Positions 8,347 through 16,489 of a DNA stretch of 64,000 bases are shown here, piece after piece (the first letter of the stretch is position 1; every line of letters starts with the position of its first letter). The notes under the pieces were generated by a model. That model was not told where the DNA came from. It ran no database searches and saw only the letters and a list, made by a program, of their open reading frames with translations. Origin of the DNA: Ruminococcus sp. YE71 (GTDB taxonomy: Bacteria; Bacillota; Clostridia; Oscillospirales; Ruminococcaceae); the NCBI RefSeq assembly GCF_900119155.1, contig NZ_FPIR01000015.1:1-64000 (forward strand), given 5' to 3'. The translations under genes and the position numbers were made by a program.

Positions 8347-9426
8347 ATGATATTCTATCTGATGAAAAACAACCTGAAACTGATTTTCAGGAACAAGTTC
8401 GCGGTTGCGGTGCTTCTGCTGGGGCCTGCCCTCACGATAGCGATGCTGTCGAACGCCTTCGAGTCGCTGATGAAGTCCTACACCGTTCCCGACGAGTTCA
8501 CGGTGGGGTACAGAGCTCAGGGCGGCGTTCTTGCCGACAGCATGGACGACATAAAGGAAGCGGGCAGGGAAGCAGGGATAGTTTTCCGCGAGTACCCCGA
8601 CGGCGAGCCCGAGGAGCTTATCGCGAACAACGACCTTGCGGCGTTCGCTGATATAGAAGGGGAGGGCTACACCCTCTACACCAGCGAGGATCACAAGCCC
8701 GAGGGTGCTGTGACCGACTGCTTCTTCGACAGGGTAGTGAGCGGAGGTGTCGATGCGGCGCTCGGCAGTATAGCGCCCGACGCTGTCATGAGTTCAGCGG
8801 TACCCACGTCGAACCTTGACTATATGCCTGCCGTGAACTCCACCGACTACTACGGCATGATCTACATCGTGTACTTTTCGAGTCTCGGCATGGTCTGCGC
8901 GACGGGTATGCTCAGCTCCGAGAAGAAGAACGGCATCGAGCGCAAGTACCGCGTCTGCCCGGTATCGAAGTTCGGGCTGTATCTCGCAAGGCTGCTGCCG
9001 ACGGCGGCATTGGTCACCGTCTGCTCGCTCATCGAGACGCTCGTGACTACGGCACTGTTCGGCATCCACTGGGGCACGCCGCTACTTTCGGCGCTCATCG
9101 TGGTGATGGTGATACTTGCAGGCACTGCCTTCGGTTTCATGCTGTACAGTCTCTCGCGGAACATGGCGATGACGATAATCGCGCTGTTCGCGGTGATATG
9201 GGTGATGGGCTTCTTAGGGGGCAGTTTCGAGACATATATGTATTCGGCTGTTTCGGAGACATTGAAGAAAATATCCTTCTTCTACTATGCTAACAGGTCG
9301 CTGGTGGAGCTTTCTTCGATGGGCAAGAGCGACTATACGGCGGTGTCGCTGTTGTTTTCGGGCGGCATATTTGCGGTCAGCTCGGCAGTGTCCATCGCTG
9401 TCGATACTATAAGAAAGAAGGTGTGA
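8347..9426 (+). CDS. ABC-2 exporter permease, first subunit
   Basis: A 359-residue membrane protein of the ABC-2 permease type: one N-terminal membrane helix (~18-38), a large extracytoplasmic domain (~40-165), then five or six helices with the conserved ...GMLSSEKKNGIERKYRVCPV stretch before the second helix, a mark of this family. It starts nine bases after the ATPase stop and AAGGTGA precedes the ATG. With the next gene it should form the heterodimeric channel for the ATPase. The substrate cannot be told from sequence. Confidence 0.88.
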   Translation: MIFYLMKNNLKLIFRNKFAVAVLLLGPALTIAMLSNAFESLMKSYTVPDEFTVGYRAQGGVLADSMDDIKEAGREAGIVFREYPDGEPEELIANNDLAAFADIEGEGYTLYTSEDHKPEGAVTDCFFDRVVSGGVDAALGSIAPDAVMSSAVPTSNLDYMPAVNSTDYYGMIYIVYFSSLGMVCATGMLSSEKKNGIERKYRVCPVSKFGLYLARLLPTAALVTVCSLIETLVTTALFGIHWGTPLLSALIVVMVILAGTAFGFMLYSLSRNMAMTIIALFAVIWVMGFLGGSFETYMYSAVSETLKKISFFYYANRSLVELSSMGKSDYTAVSLLFSGGIFAVSSAVSIAVDTIRKKV

Positions 9427-9428
9427 GC

Positions 9429-10682
9429 ATGGTATCTGTCATCAAAACAACCATGAAGCTGCTGCTTCGCAACAAGGGTTTCATATTCTTCCTGACGGTG
9501 ATACCTCTGCTCTCAACGCTGATATTGTCGCTGAAAGTCGATCACGATGTTGACCACTGCGTGACCGAACAGAAGGTCATCGAGCTCGACTCCGCCGAAA
9601 CAAGGGCTATCTACAAGGGCGACCACGAAGCGTTCATCATCAAGGTCTACGACGGCTCTGAGAGCGAGCTTTCGGGGTATCTGCTCGACACTCTTGCCGC
9701 CGGCAGTATGTTCTCGGTCTGCCGTGCGGATGTGACGGACATGAGCGGCGACGAAGTCCGCAAGCGTGCCGAAAAGGACGCTTTCGACGACCGTGCAGGC
9801 ATGATAATGTACCTGAAAGCAGGCTTTGACAGCGCCGTCATGAACGATTCTCTGTCGGACGGTATCGAGCTTTTCAAGGTGTCGGAGGACGGCAGACAGG
9901 AGATGTTCACCACCGAGCTGTCGGACATCCTGTCGAGGATGTACAGGAGCGGCACCGTCTGCGGCGGAGACAGCTCAAAGACCATCGAAATGCTCCACAC
10001 CATTTCGGGGCAGATGCCGAAAAAGACCGTCAAAAACATCGCAGGCGGGAACAAGACTGTCCTCACAGCCGAGCAAAACAACAACAAGACCCAGATAGGC
10101 TATGCCTTCGCGTTCCTGACCCTCGGGTTCATGTTCAGCGGAGTGTTCGCCGCCCACACTGTCATCACCGAATCGAACAACAAGGTCTACACGAGGATAA
10201 TGCTGACGGGCATATCGAACATGAAATACTTCACGGCGAAATTCATAGTCGTGGTGATGATGTGCCTGTTACAGACAGGCGTGCTGGCTGTATGCCTGAC
10301 TTTCATCAAAGACCTCGACCTCGGGATGCCATACGGACTGTTCCTTGTGATAGTATTCCTGCTGGGACTGATATTCGGTTCGTTCAGTATGTTGACAGGC
10401 ATCGTTTTTGGTGATATAATGAGTTCAAACTATGCTGTGTTCGCAGTGTGGAGCGTGTCCGCGATGCTGTCGGGACTGTTTTTCCCCATCGGCGAGACCT
10501 CGGAACTGCTCAGGTCGATATCCTACCTGATGCCGCAGAGATGGTTCATCGAAGCCTGCGAAAAGCTCATCACGGGAGGCTCGGGGGCGTTCAGGATACT
10601 CGCTTCCGCCACCGTTTCGTACCTCATCGTGATAATCAGCCTCGGCAGCGTAGGACTAAAGATACGTAAGCAGGAAACCTGA
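9429..10682 (+). CDS. ABC-2 exporter permease, second subunit
   Basis: A 417-residue ABC-2 permease with an N-terminal membrane helix (~14-32), an extracytoplasmic domain of about 200 residues and six C-terminal helices. ITESNNKVYTRIMLTGISN corresponds to the conserved coupling region. The start at 9429 follows AAGGTG inside the previous stop region; a GTG at 9423 overlapping the upstream stop is the alternative. Its close spacing with the first permease suggests a heterodimer. Confidence 0.86.
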   Translation: MVSVIKTTMKLLLRNKGFIFFLTVIPLLSTLILSLKVDHDVDHCVTEQKVIELDSAETRAIYKGDHEAFIIKVYDGSESELSGYLLDTLAAGSMFSVCRADVTDMSGDEVRKRAEKDAFDDRAGMIMYLKAGFDSAVMNDSLSDGIELFKVSEDGRQEMFTTELSDILSRMYRSGTVCGGDSSKTIEMLHTISGQMPKKTVKNIAGGNKTVLTAEQNNNKTQIGYAFAFLTLGFMFSGVFAAHTVITESNNKVYTRIMLTGISNMKYFTAKFIVVVMMCLLQTGVLAVCLTFIKDLDLGMPYGLFLVIVFLLGLIFGSFSMLTGIVFGDIMSSNYAVFAVWSVSAMLSGLFFPIGETSELLRSISYLMPQRWFIEACEKLITGGSGAFRILASATVSYLIVIISLGSVGLKIRKQET

Positions 10683-10695
10683 AAGGGCTCATACC

Positions 10696-11823
10696 ATGAA
10701 TGAACACTTCCGAAACCACTATTTCACAGCAGTGCGAATGTGCCTGCTGGTGGCGATACTCGTCCACACGATACTATCATGTTCGCTTCTGACAGGAGCA
10801 TCCTACGGGGTGCTCCTGCTGTTGGCGTTGCTGACGGGGGCGCTGTCGGTCAGGGAAGTCGTGAGCAGGCGTATGCAGGCGGTCTGCCTGACTGCGGCGG
10901 CGGTGCTGACGTGCGTCGTTTTCGGCATCTGCGGCAGGGGGACGATACTTCTCGGGGTGCTGACGGGGTACGAGATACTGACCTTTATTCGGCCGTCTGT
11001 CGGGTGGTATCTTCTGCCTGCGGTGCTGTCGCTGGCGGGTCGCGAAAGCACGGAGAGCTTCGTGCTCACCTCGCTGCTGCTGGGCGTGATATACGTTCAG
11101 CACGACCACGTTGCGGAGGTCTACCGTGAGCAGATGAAGGAGGACATCCTGAACGAACAGTCGCTCAAACACGACATCGACCGCCGCGAGAGCGCGATGA
11201 AGGACGAGCTGAAACAAAGTCTGCTGGCGTCGGAGAATCAGGTGCTTGAAGAGCGGGCGCAGCTGTCACAGACGCTCCACGACAAGCTGGGGCATAATAT
11301 CAACGGCTCGATATATCAGCTTGAAGCGGTGAAGGTGCTGATGGAAAAAGACCCCGATCGTTCGCGGTCGATGGTGCAGGCGGTGATAGACCAGCTGAGG
11401 ACGGGTATGGACGAGATACGTGCGATACTCAGGAAGAAGCGTCCCGAGAAGCATCTGCTGGCGGCGGCGCAGCTTGAAAGGCTGTGTGCGGACTGTAGGG
11501 CGAAGGGGATAGCCGCCGAGCTTGTGACTGAGGGGGAGCTTTCGGCGGTGCCCGAGGGGTGTCTTGAAGTGATACTGGACAATTGTTTTGAGGCTGTGAC
11601 GAATTCGCTGAAGTACTCGAAATGCACGAAGATAGGGATAAATATAGTAGTCATGAACAGGTTTGTGAGGTGTACCGTCACGGACAACGGCAGGGGATGC
11701 AAGACGATAACGGACGGTATGGGGATATCGGGAATGCGAAGGCGAGTCCGTCAGGCGAACGGAATGCTGGAGATAAGCTCGGATATCGGATTCACGGTAA
11801 ATATGCTACTCCCGATAGAATAG
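10696..11823 (+). CDS. NarL-type membrane sensor histidine kinase
   Basis: A 375-residue kinase. Residues 1-135 hold four or five membrane helices with very short loops, typical of sensors that detect damage or compounds within the membrane. A coiled coil follows (~140-190), then the HisKA_3 phospho-acceptor LHDKLGHN with His195, and a HATPase domain with the N-box around Asn303 and DNGRG at 330-334. It belongs to the LiaS/DesK group. It directly follows the exporter genes and should phosphorylate the regulator encoded at 12206-12841, though 385 bases of repeat-rich DNA separate them. Confidence 0.9.
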   Translation: MNEHFRNHYFTAVRMCLLVAILVHTILSCSLLTGASYGVLLLLALLTGALSVREVVSRRMQAVCLTAAAVLTCVVFGICGRGTILLGVLTGYEILTFIRPSVGWYLLPAVLSLAGRESTESFVLTSLLLGVIYVQHDHVAEVYREQMKEDILNEQSLKHDIDRRESAMKDELKQSLLASENQVLEERAQLSQTLHDKLGHNINGSIYQLEAVKVLMEKDPDRSRSMVQAVIDQLRTGMDEIRAILRKKRPEKHLLAAAQLERLCADCRAKGIAAELVTEGELSAVPEGCLEVILDNCFEAVTNSLKYSKCTKIGINIVVMNRFVRCTVTDNGRGCKTITDGMGISGMRRRVRQANGMLEISSDIGFTVNMLLPIE

Positions 11824-11840
11824 CACAAACGCCTCGTGTT

Positions 11841-11930
11841 CGCCAGGGCAGAAAAAAGTTTAGGAGGGGGGGTGGGGGAGACCCTTTTCAAAGGGGCCCC
11901 CCAGCAGGGGCACGGGGACAGAGTCCCCGA
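11841..11930 (+). repeat. GC-rich dispersed repeat, copy A
   Basis: The block begins CGCCAGGG, continues with AGTTTAGGAGGGGG, then an inner hairpin GGGGGAGACCCTTTTCAAAG with a CCCCCC 3' arm, and a tail with a second hairpin (GGGGACAGAGTCCCC). Related blocks lie at 19309-19395 (inverted), 32476-32530 (inverted), 32592-32660, 47117-47212 (inverted) and 47425-47493. All are outside genes. Confidence 0.8.
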
Positions 11931-11979
11931 ACCCGAGAGGTCGCTCAGCCCCCAAAGCGCACCAACGACCCCGCCAAAT

Positions 11980-12073
11980 ATAAAATCGGCAAATCCAAAA
12001 CAAAACTTCCCGAAAGGCGCAAAATGAGAAACCCAAAACAATCCATCAAGAACAACAGATTTGCCGATTTTAT
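11980..12073. repeat. 94-bp element with perfect 16-bp terminal inverted repeats
   Basis: ATAAAATCGGCAAATC at 11980-11995 is the exact reverse complement of GATTTGCCGATTTTAT at 12058-12073. The ~62 bases between them carry no gene. It has the look of a MITE or of a long stem-loop, and it lies between the kinase and its likely response regulator gene. Confidence 0.75.
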
Positions 12074-12205
12074 TTTCGCGAGAGAGCGAAGCGATTCGAG
12101 TGAAACCCCCGATCGCACCAAAGGTGCGACAACAAAGCCAAACAAATGCAAAAACGTAAAAACGCAAATAATCAAGCAAGTCCAAAAATTCTGAAAGGAA
12201 CCACA

Positions 12206-12841
12206 ATGGAGAAAATAAAAGTCATAATCGCCGACGACAGCGATTTCGTAAGAGACGGCATGAAGATAATCCTTGAGGTCGATGACGGCTTTGAGGTCAT
12301 CGGGTGCGCCGCAAACGGCAGGGAAGCCTGCGAGCTCGCCGAACAGGAGCCGCCGGATGTGTTCCTCATGGACATCCAGATGCCCGTGATGGACGGTATC
12401 GAAGCTACTAAGTATATCACCGAACATAAGCTCGGGAAGGTGCTGATCCTCACGACTTTCGACGAGGACGAGCTCGTTCAGGCGGCGCTCAGAAACGGCG
12501 CGAAAGGCTACCTCATCAAGAACCATACCCCCGAACACCTTAAACAGATGATACGCTCGGTCTACTGCGGTACGGGCGTCATGGAGGAAAGCATCCTCGA
12601 AAGCCTCGCCGTCAGGAGCGATCCGACCCCTTCGGGCTTCTGCGCGGATGAGTTCACCGCACGCGAGCTTGAGATGATAAAGGCGGTCGCGGACGGCCTT
12701 TCCAACGAGGAGATAGCCGAACGCCTGTTCCTCTCAAAGGGCACCGTCAAGAACTACATAACCTCGATACTCTCAAAGGCAGGGCTCTCCCACAGGACGG
12801 CTCTCGCTGTCTACTACCTCACGGGGAAAAAGCCCGAGTGA
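12206..12841 (+). CDS. NarL/LuxR-type response regulator
   Basis: A 211-residue regulator. The receiver domain (1-120) has the acidic pair in IIADDSDF, the phospho-acceptor Asp56 in FLMDIQMP and the conserved Lys in KGYLIKN. The LuxR-type HTH domain (~150-211) contains FTARELEMIKAVADGLSNEE and GTVKNYITSILSK. The start at 12206 has AAAGGAA upstream. It very likely pairs with the kinase ending at 11823 and acts on the palindrome at 7471-7488 in front of the exporter. Confidence 0.92.
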   Translation: MEKIKVIIADDSDFVRDGMKIILEVDDGFEVIGCAANGREACELAEQEPPDVFLMDIQMPVMDGIEATKYITEHKLGKVLILTTFDEDELVQAALRNGAKGYLIKNHTPEHLKQMIRSVYCGTGVMEESILESLAVRSDPTPSGFCADEFTARELEMIKAVADGLSNEEIAERLFLSKGTVKNYITSILSKAGLSHRTALAVYYLTGKKPE

Positions 12842-12846
12842 GACTT

Positions 12847-12856
12847 TAACGTTTTC
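12847..12856. promoter_or_regulatory. candidate LacI-type operator half 1 upstream of the CE1 esterase
   Basis: TAACGTTTTC, read on the minus strand GAAAACGTTA, matches nine of ten bases of the GAAAACGTTT found at 13054, 56367 and 56573. A central CG within A/T is typical of LacI/CcpA-type sites. Binding is inferred. Confidence 0.35.
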
Positions 12857-12968
12857 GCTCCTTATGTTAACGATTACAAAAAGCTCACAATTAAAACATC
12901 GTATATTAAAACAACTGACTGATTATTGCGGTTTACCTGCCGAAGATTGCGGTATTGGTATATAGTGG

Positions 12969-13063
12969 TTGACTTTTGATATGATGTATTGTATATTTAC
13001 ATTAAAGAAAATTGACACTGATATAGTATATTGGGCATTATGACGGTAATGGAGAAAACGTTT
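12969..13063 (+). promoter_or_regulatory. promoter region of the CE1-SGNH esterase gene
   Basis: TTGACT (12969-12974) and TATATT (12992-12997) are 17 bases apart. A second possible pair is TTGACA (13012-13017) with CATTAT (13036-13041). GAAAACGTTT lies at 13054-13063, right after the second promoter, where a bound repressor would block transcription. Confidence 0.6.
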
Positions 13064-13100
13064 TTTTCGGCTGTTATATGCATTTCGTAACGGAAGTTAT

Positions 13101-13123
13101 GTCCTGTAAAGTTCGTTCAGGAC
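13101..13123 (+). promoter_or_regulatory. leader hairpin before the CE1-SGNH start
   Basis: GTCCTG (13101-13106) pairs with CAGGAC (13118-13123) around an 11-base loop, ending ten bases before the AAGGAG ribosome site. It could stabilise the mRNA or modulate translation. Confidence 0.45.
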
Positions 13124-13146
13124 AAACATAATAAGGAGTGATAAAA

Positions 13147-16029
13147 ATGAAACATTCAAGAGTGAAGAGAATCGTCAGTGGAATCGTTTCCATGCTGATG
13201 ATCGCGGCGGCTTTGCCCGTTTCGACATACGCTGATGACTGGAGCGGCTATGCAGGCGGCTTCCCGACAACGGGCAACGAGAACATCGGCTCGGACGCAG
13301 GCGACGGCGGCAACGCTCAGTCGGGGCTTAATGCCAAGATCAAGAACGATATGCCCACAACCGTCCCCTACGGAGCGGAAAAGTCCAGCCAGTGCAAGGT
13401 CGAGAACAGGACCTATTACTGCAAGTACACGGGCAAGCAGAAAAAGTGCAACGTTATCCTGCCCCCGAACTATGACTCAAGCAAGAAATACCCCGTAATG
13501 TTCGTTCTTCACGGTATCATGGGAAGTGAGAACGACATGGTGAGCGGTATGGGCGTTCAGGAACTTATGACGGGTCTTATGACCAGCGGACAGGCTGAAG
13601 AGTTCATCGTGGTCACCCCGAATATGTTCACCAGCAAGACCATGGACGGCCCCAGCGGCATCAACCAGCAGACCGCTTCTCAGTACGATAACTTCGTCTA
13701 TGACGTTACCGACAGCCTTCTCCCCTTCATCAAGGAGAACTACTCTGTAAAAGAGGGCAGAGAGAATACGGCTATCACAGGCTTCTCCATGGGCGGCCGT
13801 GAGGCTATCTACTGCGGACTTCTGCGCCCAGACGTGTTCGGTTATGTGGGCGGCGCCTGCCCTGCACCCGGTATCACACCCGCATCCGATTTCTACATGA
13901 CTCATCCCGGCTGTATGCAGGAGAGCGAGATGAAGTTCAGGGATGTCGGCCCCGAGCCTGCTGTATTCATGATTACAGGCGGAACCAACGACAACGTTGT
14001 TCAGGATTTCCCGAAGAAGTACAGTGAAACCCTGACACGCAACGGCGTTGACCACGTTTACCAGTCTATCCCCGGCGGCGGACATGACGCAAATTCCGTA
14101 AAGCCCCATCTCTACACCTTCATGAGATATGTTTTCAAGGGTTCATCGAGTCAGGGACAGCAGGGCAACGACCCTCAGCCCGAGACAAAGGTCTCCCTCC
14201 TCGGCGACGCGAACATTGACGGCACTGTAGATATCAGCGACGCTATCCTTATCAGACAGTGGCTCCAGAACCCCGATAAATACATCCTCACCGAGCAGGG
14301 ACGCCTGAATGCGGACGTATTCAATGTCGGCGACGGCGTTACAATCGACGATGTGAACACCATCCAGAATTACGTTCTCGGTGTTATCGACAGTCTCAAT
14401 GAGAATACCGTTCCCGATCCTCCGACTGGCCTCGTTCTGAACGATCATTTTGATTCGGGCGTAGGTTCGTGGACGGGCAGAGGTCCTTCCACCGTTGCGG
14501 CTTCCGATGCGGCATACTACGGCACTTCGGGCAAATCGCTGTTCGTTTCAGGCAGAACAGCCGAGTGGAACGGCGCGTCTGTCAATATGGACGGCAAGCT
14601 GCGTGCTGGCGAGACATACAGCATAAGCTTAGGTGCTCTCCAGACATCGGGCGGTTCTGCTGAAATTCAGGTATCGCTCCAGTACAGCACGGGCAGCGGA
14701 ACCGAATACGCTCATATCGCTTCGGATTCCTGCGCAAGCGGCGTATGGACAAAGCTTGAAAACACACAGTTCACCATTCCCTCTAATGCTTCCGATATAG
14801 TTCTTTATGTTGAGACCGTACAGGGCTCGGGAGACCTTATGGACTTCTATATCGACGATGTTCTCGTTGCGGCAGCAGGCACAAAGTCGTCTGTAACAAC
14901 AGGCGGCACAGGCAAGGTGCCCGAGACAGACGTTGTCATCTCTGACCCCACCAAGTGGGATAACTATCAGGAGACAGCTTCCGCGCAGTATATCGACTTC
15001 TACAAGAGCTCCATCAAGCACATGGGCAACACCTACAGACTTACCGAGAAGCTCAACGCTGCCGAAAACGGTGCGCCCCTGACAGTAGCTTACCTCGGCG
15101 GTTCCATCACCGAGGGCAAGAACTACACCACACCTTTCTCCAACTACCTGAAAAACACCTTCGCAAAGGGCAGCTTCAAGGAGATAAACGCAGGACTTTC
15201 GGGCACTTCCTCGGTCGTAGGACTTGTCCGCAGTGAGAAGCAGATCGTTGAGCAGAAGCCCGACATCATCTTCCTTGAGTTCTCCGTGAACGACCACGAG
15301 GATATACTCTACAAGAAGTGCTTCGAGAGCTGCATCAAGAAGTTCCTCGATATGCCCAACGCACCTGCTGTATGCGTACTCATCAACCGTGCGAGAGGCG
15401 GATTCTCCAGCCAGTCGCAAATGTACCCCATCGGCAAGAACTTCGACATCCCCGTTATCAGCATGGACGACGCTCTCACCAAGGCGTTCAACAGCGGATT
15501 TCTCCAGACGGGCGATTACTTCACCGACGATTATCACCCGCACAAGGACGGCGGTCAGCTCATCGCAGACTGTCTCGGCTACTATGTACGTCAGGCACTG
15601 AAGAGCGAGAACCGTTCTGCGGGCTACACTCAGCCTACCAGCTACGTTTACGGCGCTGATTATGCGAGCTGCGTGAACGTTGACCCGAAGAACCTCACCA
15701 ACTTCAATGCAGGTTCGTGGACTTACGGCAGCGGCTACGGCAACGGTCAGGGTCTGAACTATTCCTACACCCTCAACGGCGGCAGCCCTATGACCTTCAA
15801 GGCTAAGGGCAAGGGTCTCATCATCGTGTTCAAGGCCAACAGCTCGGGTATGGGCAGCATCAACGTTACCGTAAACGGCAAGACCACTCAGATAAACGGC
15901 AACAAGCTGTACACCTGGGGCGGTCCCGACGCTGAGCTCGGCTACTACCAGAGCACCTCGGGCGACCTCAACGTTTCTATCAGCGGAAACGGTCAGTTCA
16001 CCATCTGGGGCATGGGTCTCGTTCAGTAA
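13147..16029 (+). CDS. secreted CE1 feruloyl esterase - dockerin - CBM22 - SGNH acetylesterase
   Basis: A 960-residue multidomain xylan-side-chain esterase. After the signal peptide (1-30) comes a CE1 domain (~60-330) with GFSMGG (nucleophile Ser214) and GGGHD (His313). Residues ~350-415 are a type I dockerin with two calcium-loop repeats (GDANIDGTVDISDA and ADVFNVGDGVTIDD). Residues ~430-578 are CBM22-like (GSWTGRG, SLFVSGRT, EWNGA). Residues ~615-830 are an SGNH hydrolase with GGSITEG (Ser653), SVNDHE and DDYHPH. A ~125-residue beta-rich tail ends the protein. It should remove feruloyl and acetyl groups from xylan, docked on a cohesin scaffold. The dockerin is internal, not C-terminal as is usual. 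The start at 13147 has AAGGAG eight bases upstream. Confidence 0.9.
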   Translation: MKHSRVKRIVSGIVSMLMIAAALPVSTYADDWSGYAGGFPTTGNENIGSDAGDGGNAQSGLNAKIKNDMPTTVPYGAEKSSQCKVENRTYYCKYTGKQKKCNVILPPNYDSSKKYPVMFVLHGIMGSENDMVSGMGVQELMTGLMTSGQAEEFIVVTPNMFTSKTMDGPSGINQQTASQYDNFVYDVTDSLLPFIKENYSVKEGRENTAITGFSMGGREAIYCGLLRPDVFGYVGGACPAPGITPASDFYMTHPGCMQESEMKFRDVGPEPAVFMITGGTNDNVVQDFPKKYSETLTRNGVDHVYQSIPGGGHDANSVKPHLYTFMRYVFKGSSSQGQQGNDPQPETKVSLLGDANIDGTVDISDAILIRQWLQNPDKYILTEQGRLNADVFNVGDGVTIDDVNTIQNYVLGVIDSLNENTVPDPPTGLVLNDHFDSGVGSWTGRGPSTVAASDAAYYGTSGKSLFVSGRTAEWNGASVNMDGKLRAGETYSISLGALQTSGGSAEIQVSLQYSTGSGTEYAHIASDSCASGVWTKLENTQFTIPSNASDIVLYVETVQGSGDLMDFYIDDVLVAAAGTKSSVTTGGTGKVPETDVVISDPTKWDNYQETASAQYIDFYKSSIKHMGNTYRLTEKLNAAENGAPLTVAYLGGSITEGKNYTTPFSNYLKNTFAKGSFKEINAGLSGTSSVVGLVRSEKQIVEQKPDIIFLEFSVNDHEDILYKKCFESCIKKFLDMPNAPAVCVLINRARGGFSSQSQMYPIGKNFDIPVISMDDALTKAFNSGFLQTGDYFTDDYHPHKDGGQLIADCLGYYVRQALKSENRSAGYTQPTSYVYGADYASCVNVDPKNLTNFNAGSWTYGSGYGNGQGLNYSYTLNGGSPMTFKAKGKGLIIVFKANSSGMGSINVTVNGKTTQINGNKLYTWGGPDAELGYYQSTSGDLNVSISGNGQFTIWGMGLVQ

Positions 16030-16040
16030 AAGCGAATAAT

Positions 16041-16077
16041 GAAAGCTCCGACTTCTTTGAGGGTCGGAGCTTTTTTT
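16041..16077 (+). terminator. terminator of the CE1-SGNH gene
   Basis: AAGCTCCGAC pairs with GTCGGAGCTT and is followed by TTTTTTT shortly after the stop codon. Confidence 0.92.
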
Positions 16078-16387
16078 GTCAAATATTGTTGCTCAATTTT
16101 AATATCGTGTAAAAATATGAAACAGCATATACCTTATATATATAAGCGTGCTGACGCATCGGAAACGACCAAATCGGAAAGGGGCTGAAAAATATACTGT
16201 TTTTCAGGGGTTGATTTTTCTTTAACGGTCTGGTAACTTAAATAATCAAATATATGAATTATTTTCAAAAGTACGCAGGTACGTTACTTTAGTGATGCAA
16301 AAGAGCAATTTTTGATTACAATTTATGGATAATGCGCAAAAAATGATTTGAAAACAGAGTGAAAAATATATAAAATATAGACAATTA

Positions 16388-16439
16388 CTACAGAGGTGAA
16401 TAGACCGCGAAGCCGACCACTTGCGGTAATACCCTGTAG
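16388..16439 (+). promoter_or_regulatory. structured leader of the GH11-GH10 xylanase gene
   Basis: Within the 410-base AT-rich gap before the xylanase, CTACAG (16388-16393) pairs with CTGTAG (16434-16439) and an inner stem ACCGC (16404-16408) / GCGGT (16423-16427) encloses a GC-rich loop. It is the only GC-rich island in the leader. I could not match it to a known riboswitch. The rest of the gap holds AT-rich promoter-like sequence and no gene. Confidence 0.45.
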
Positions 16440-16489
16440 CACGGTTCATGATAATATTTTATGAATGTAGAAAGAGAGGAAATTAGCTT

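Noticed and set aside
11945-12538. A 197-codon minus-strand frame opposite the response regulator
   Set aside because: Shadow frame over repeat DNA and the regulator gene; the plus-strand regulator is unmistakable.
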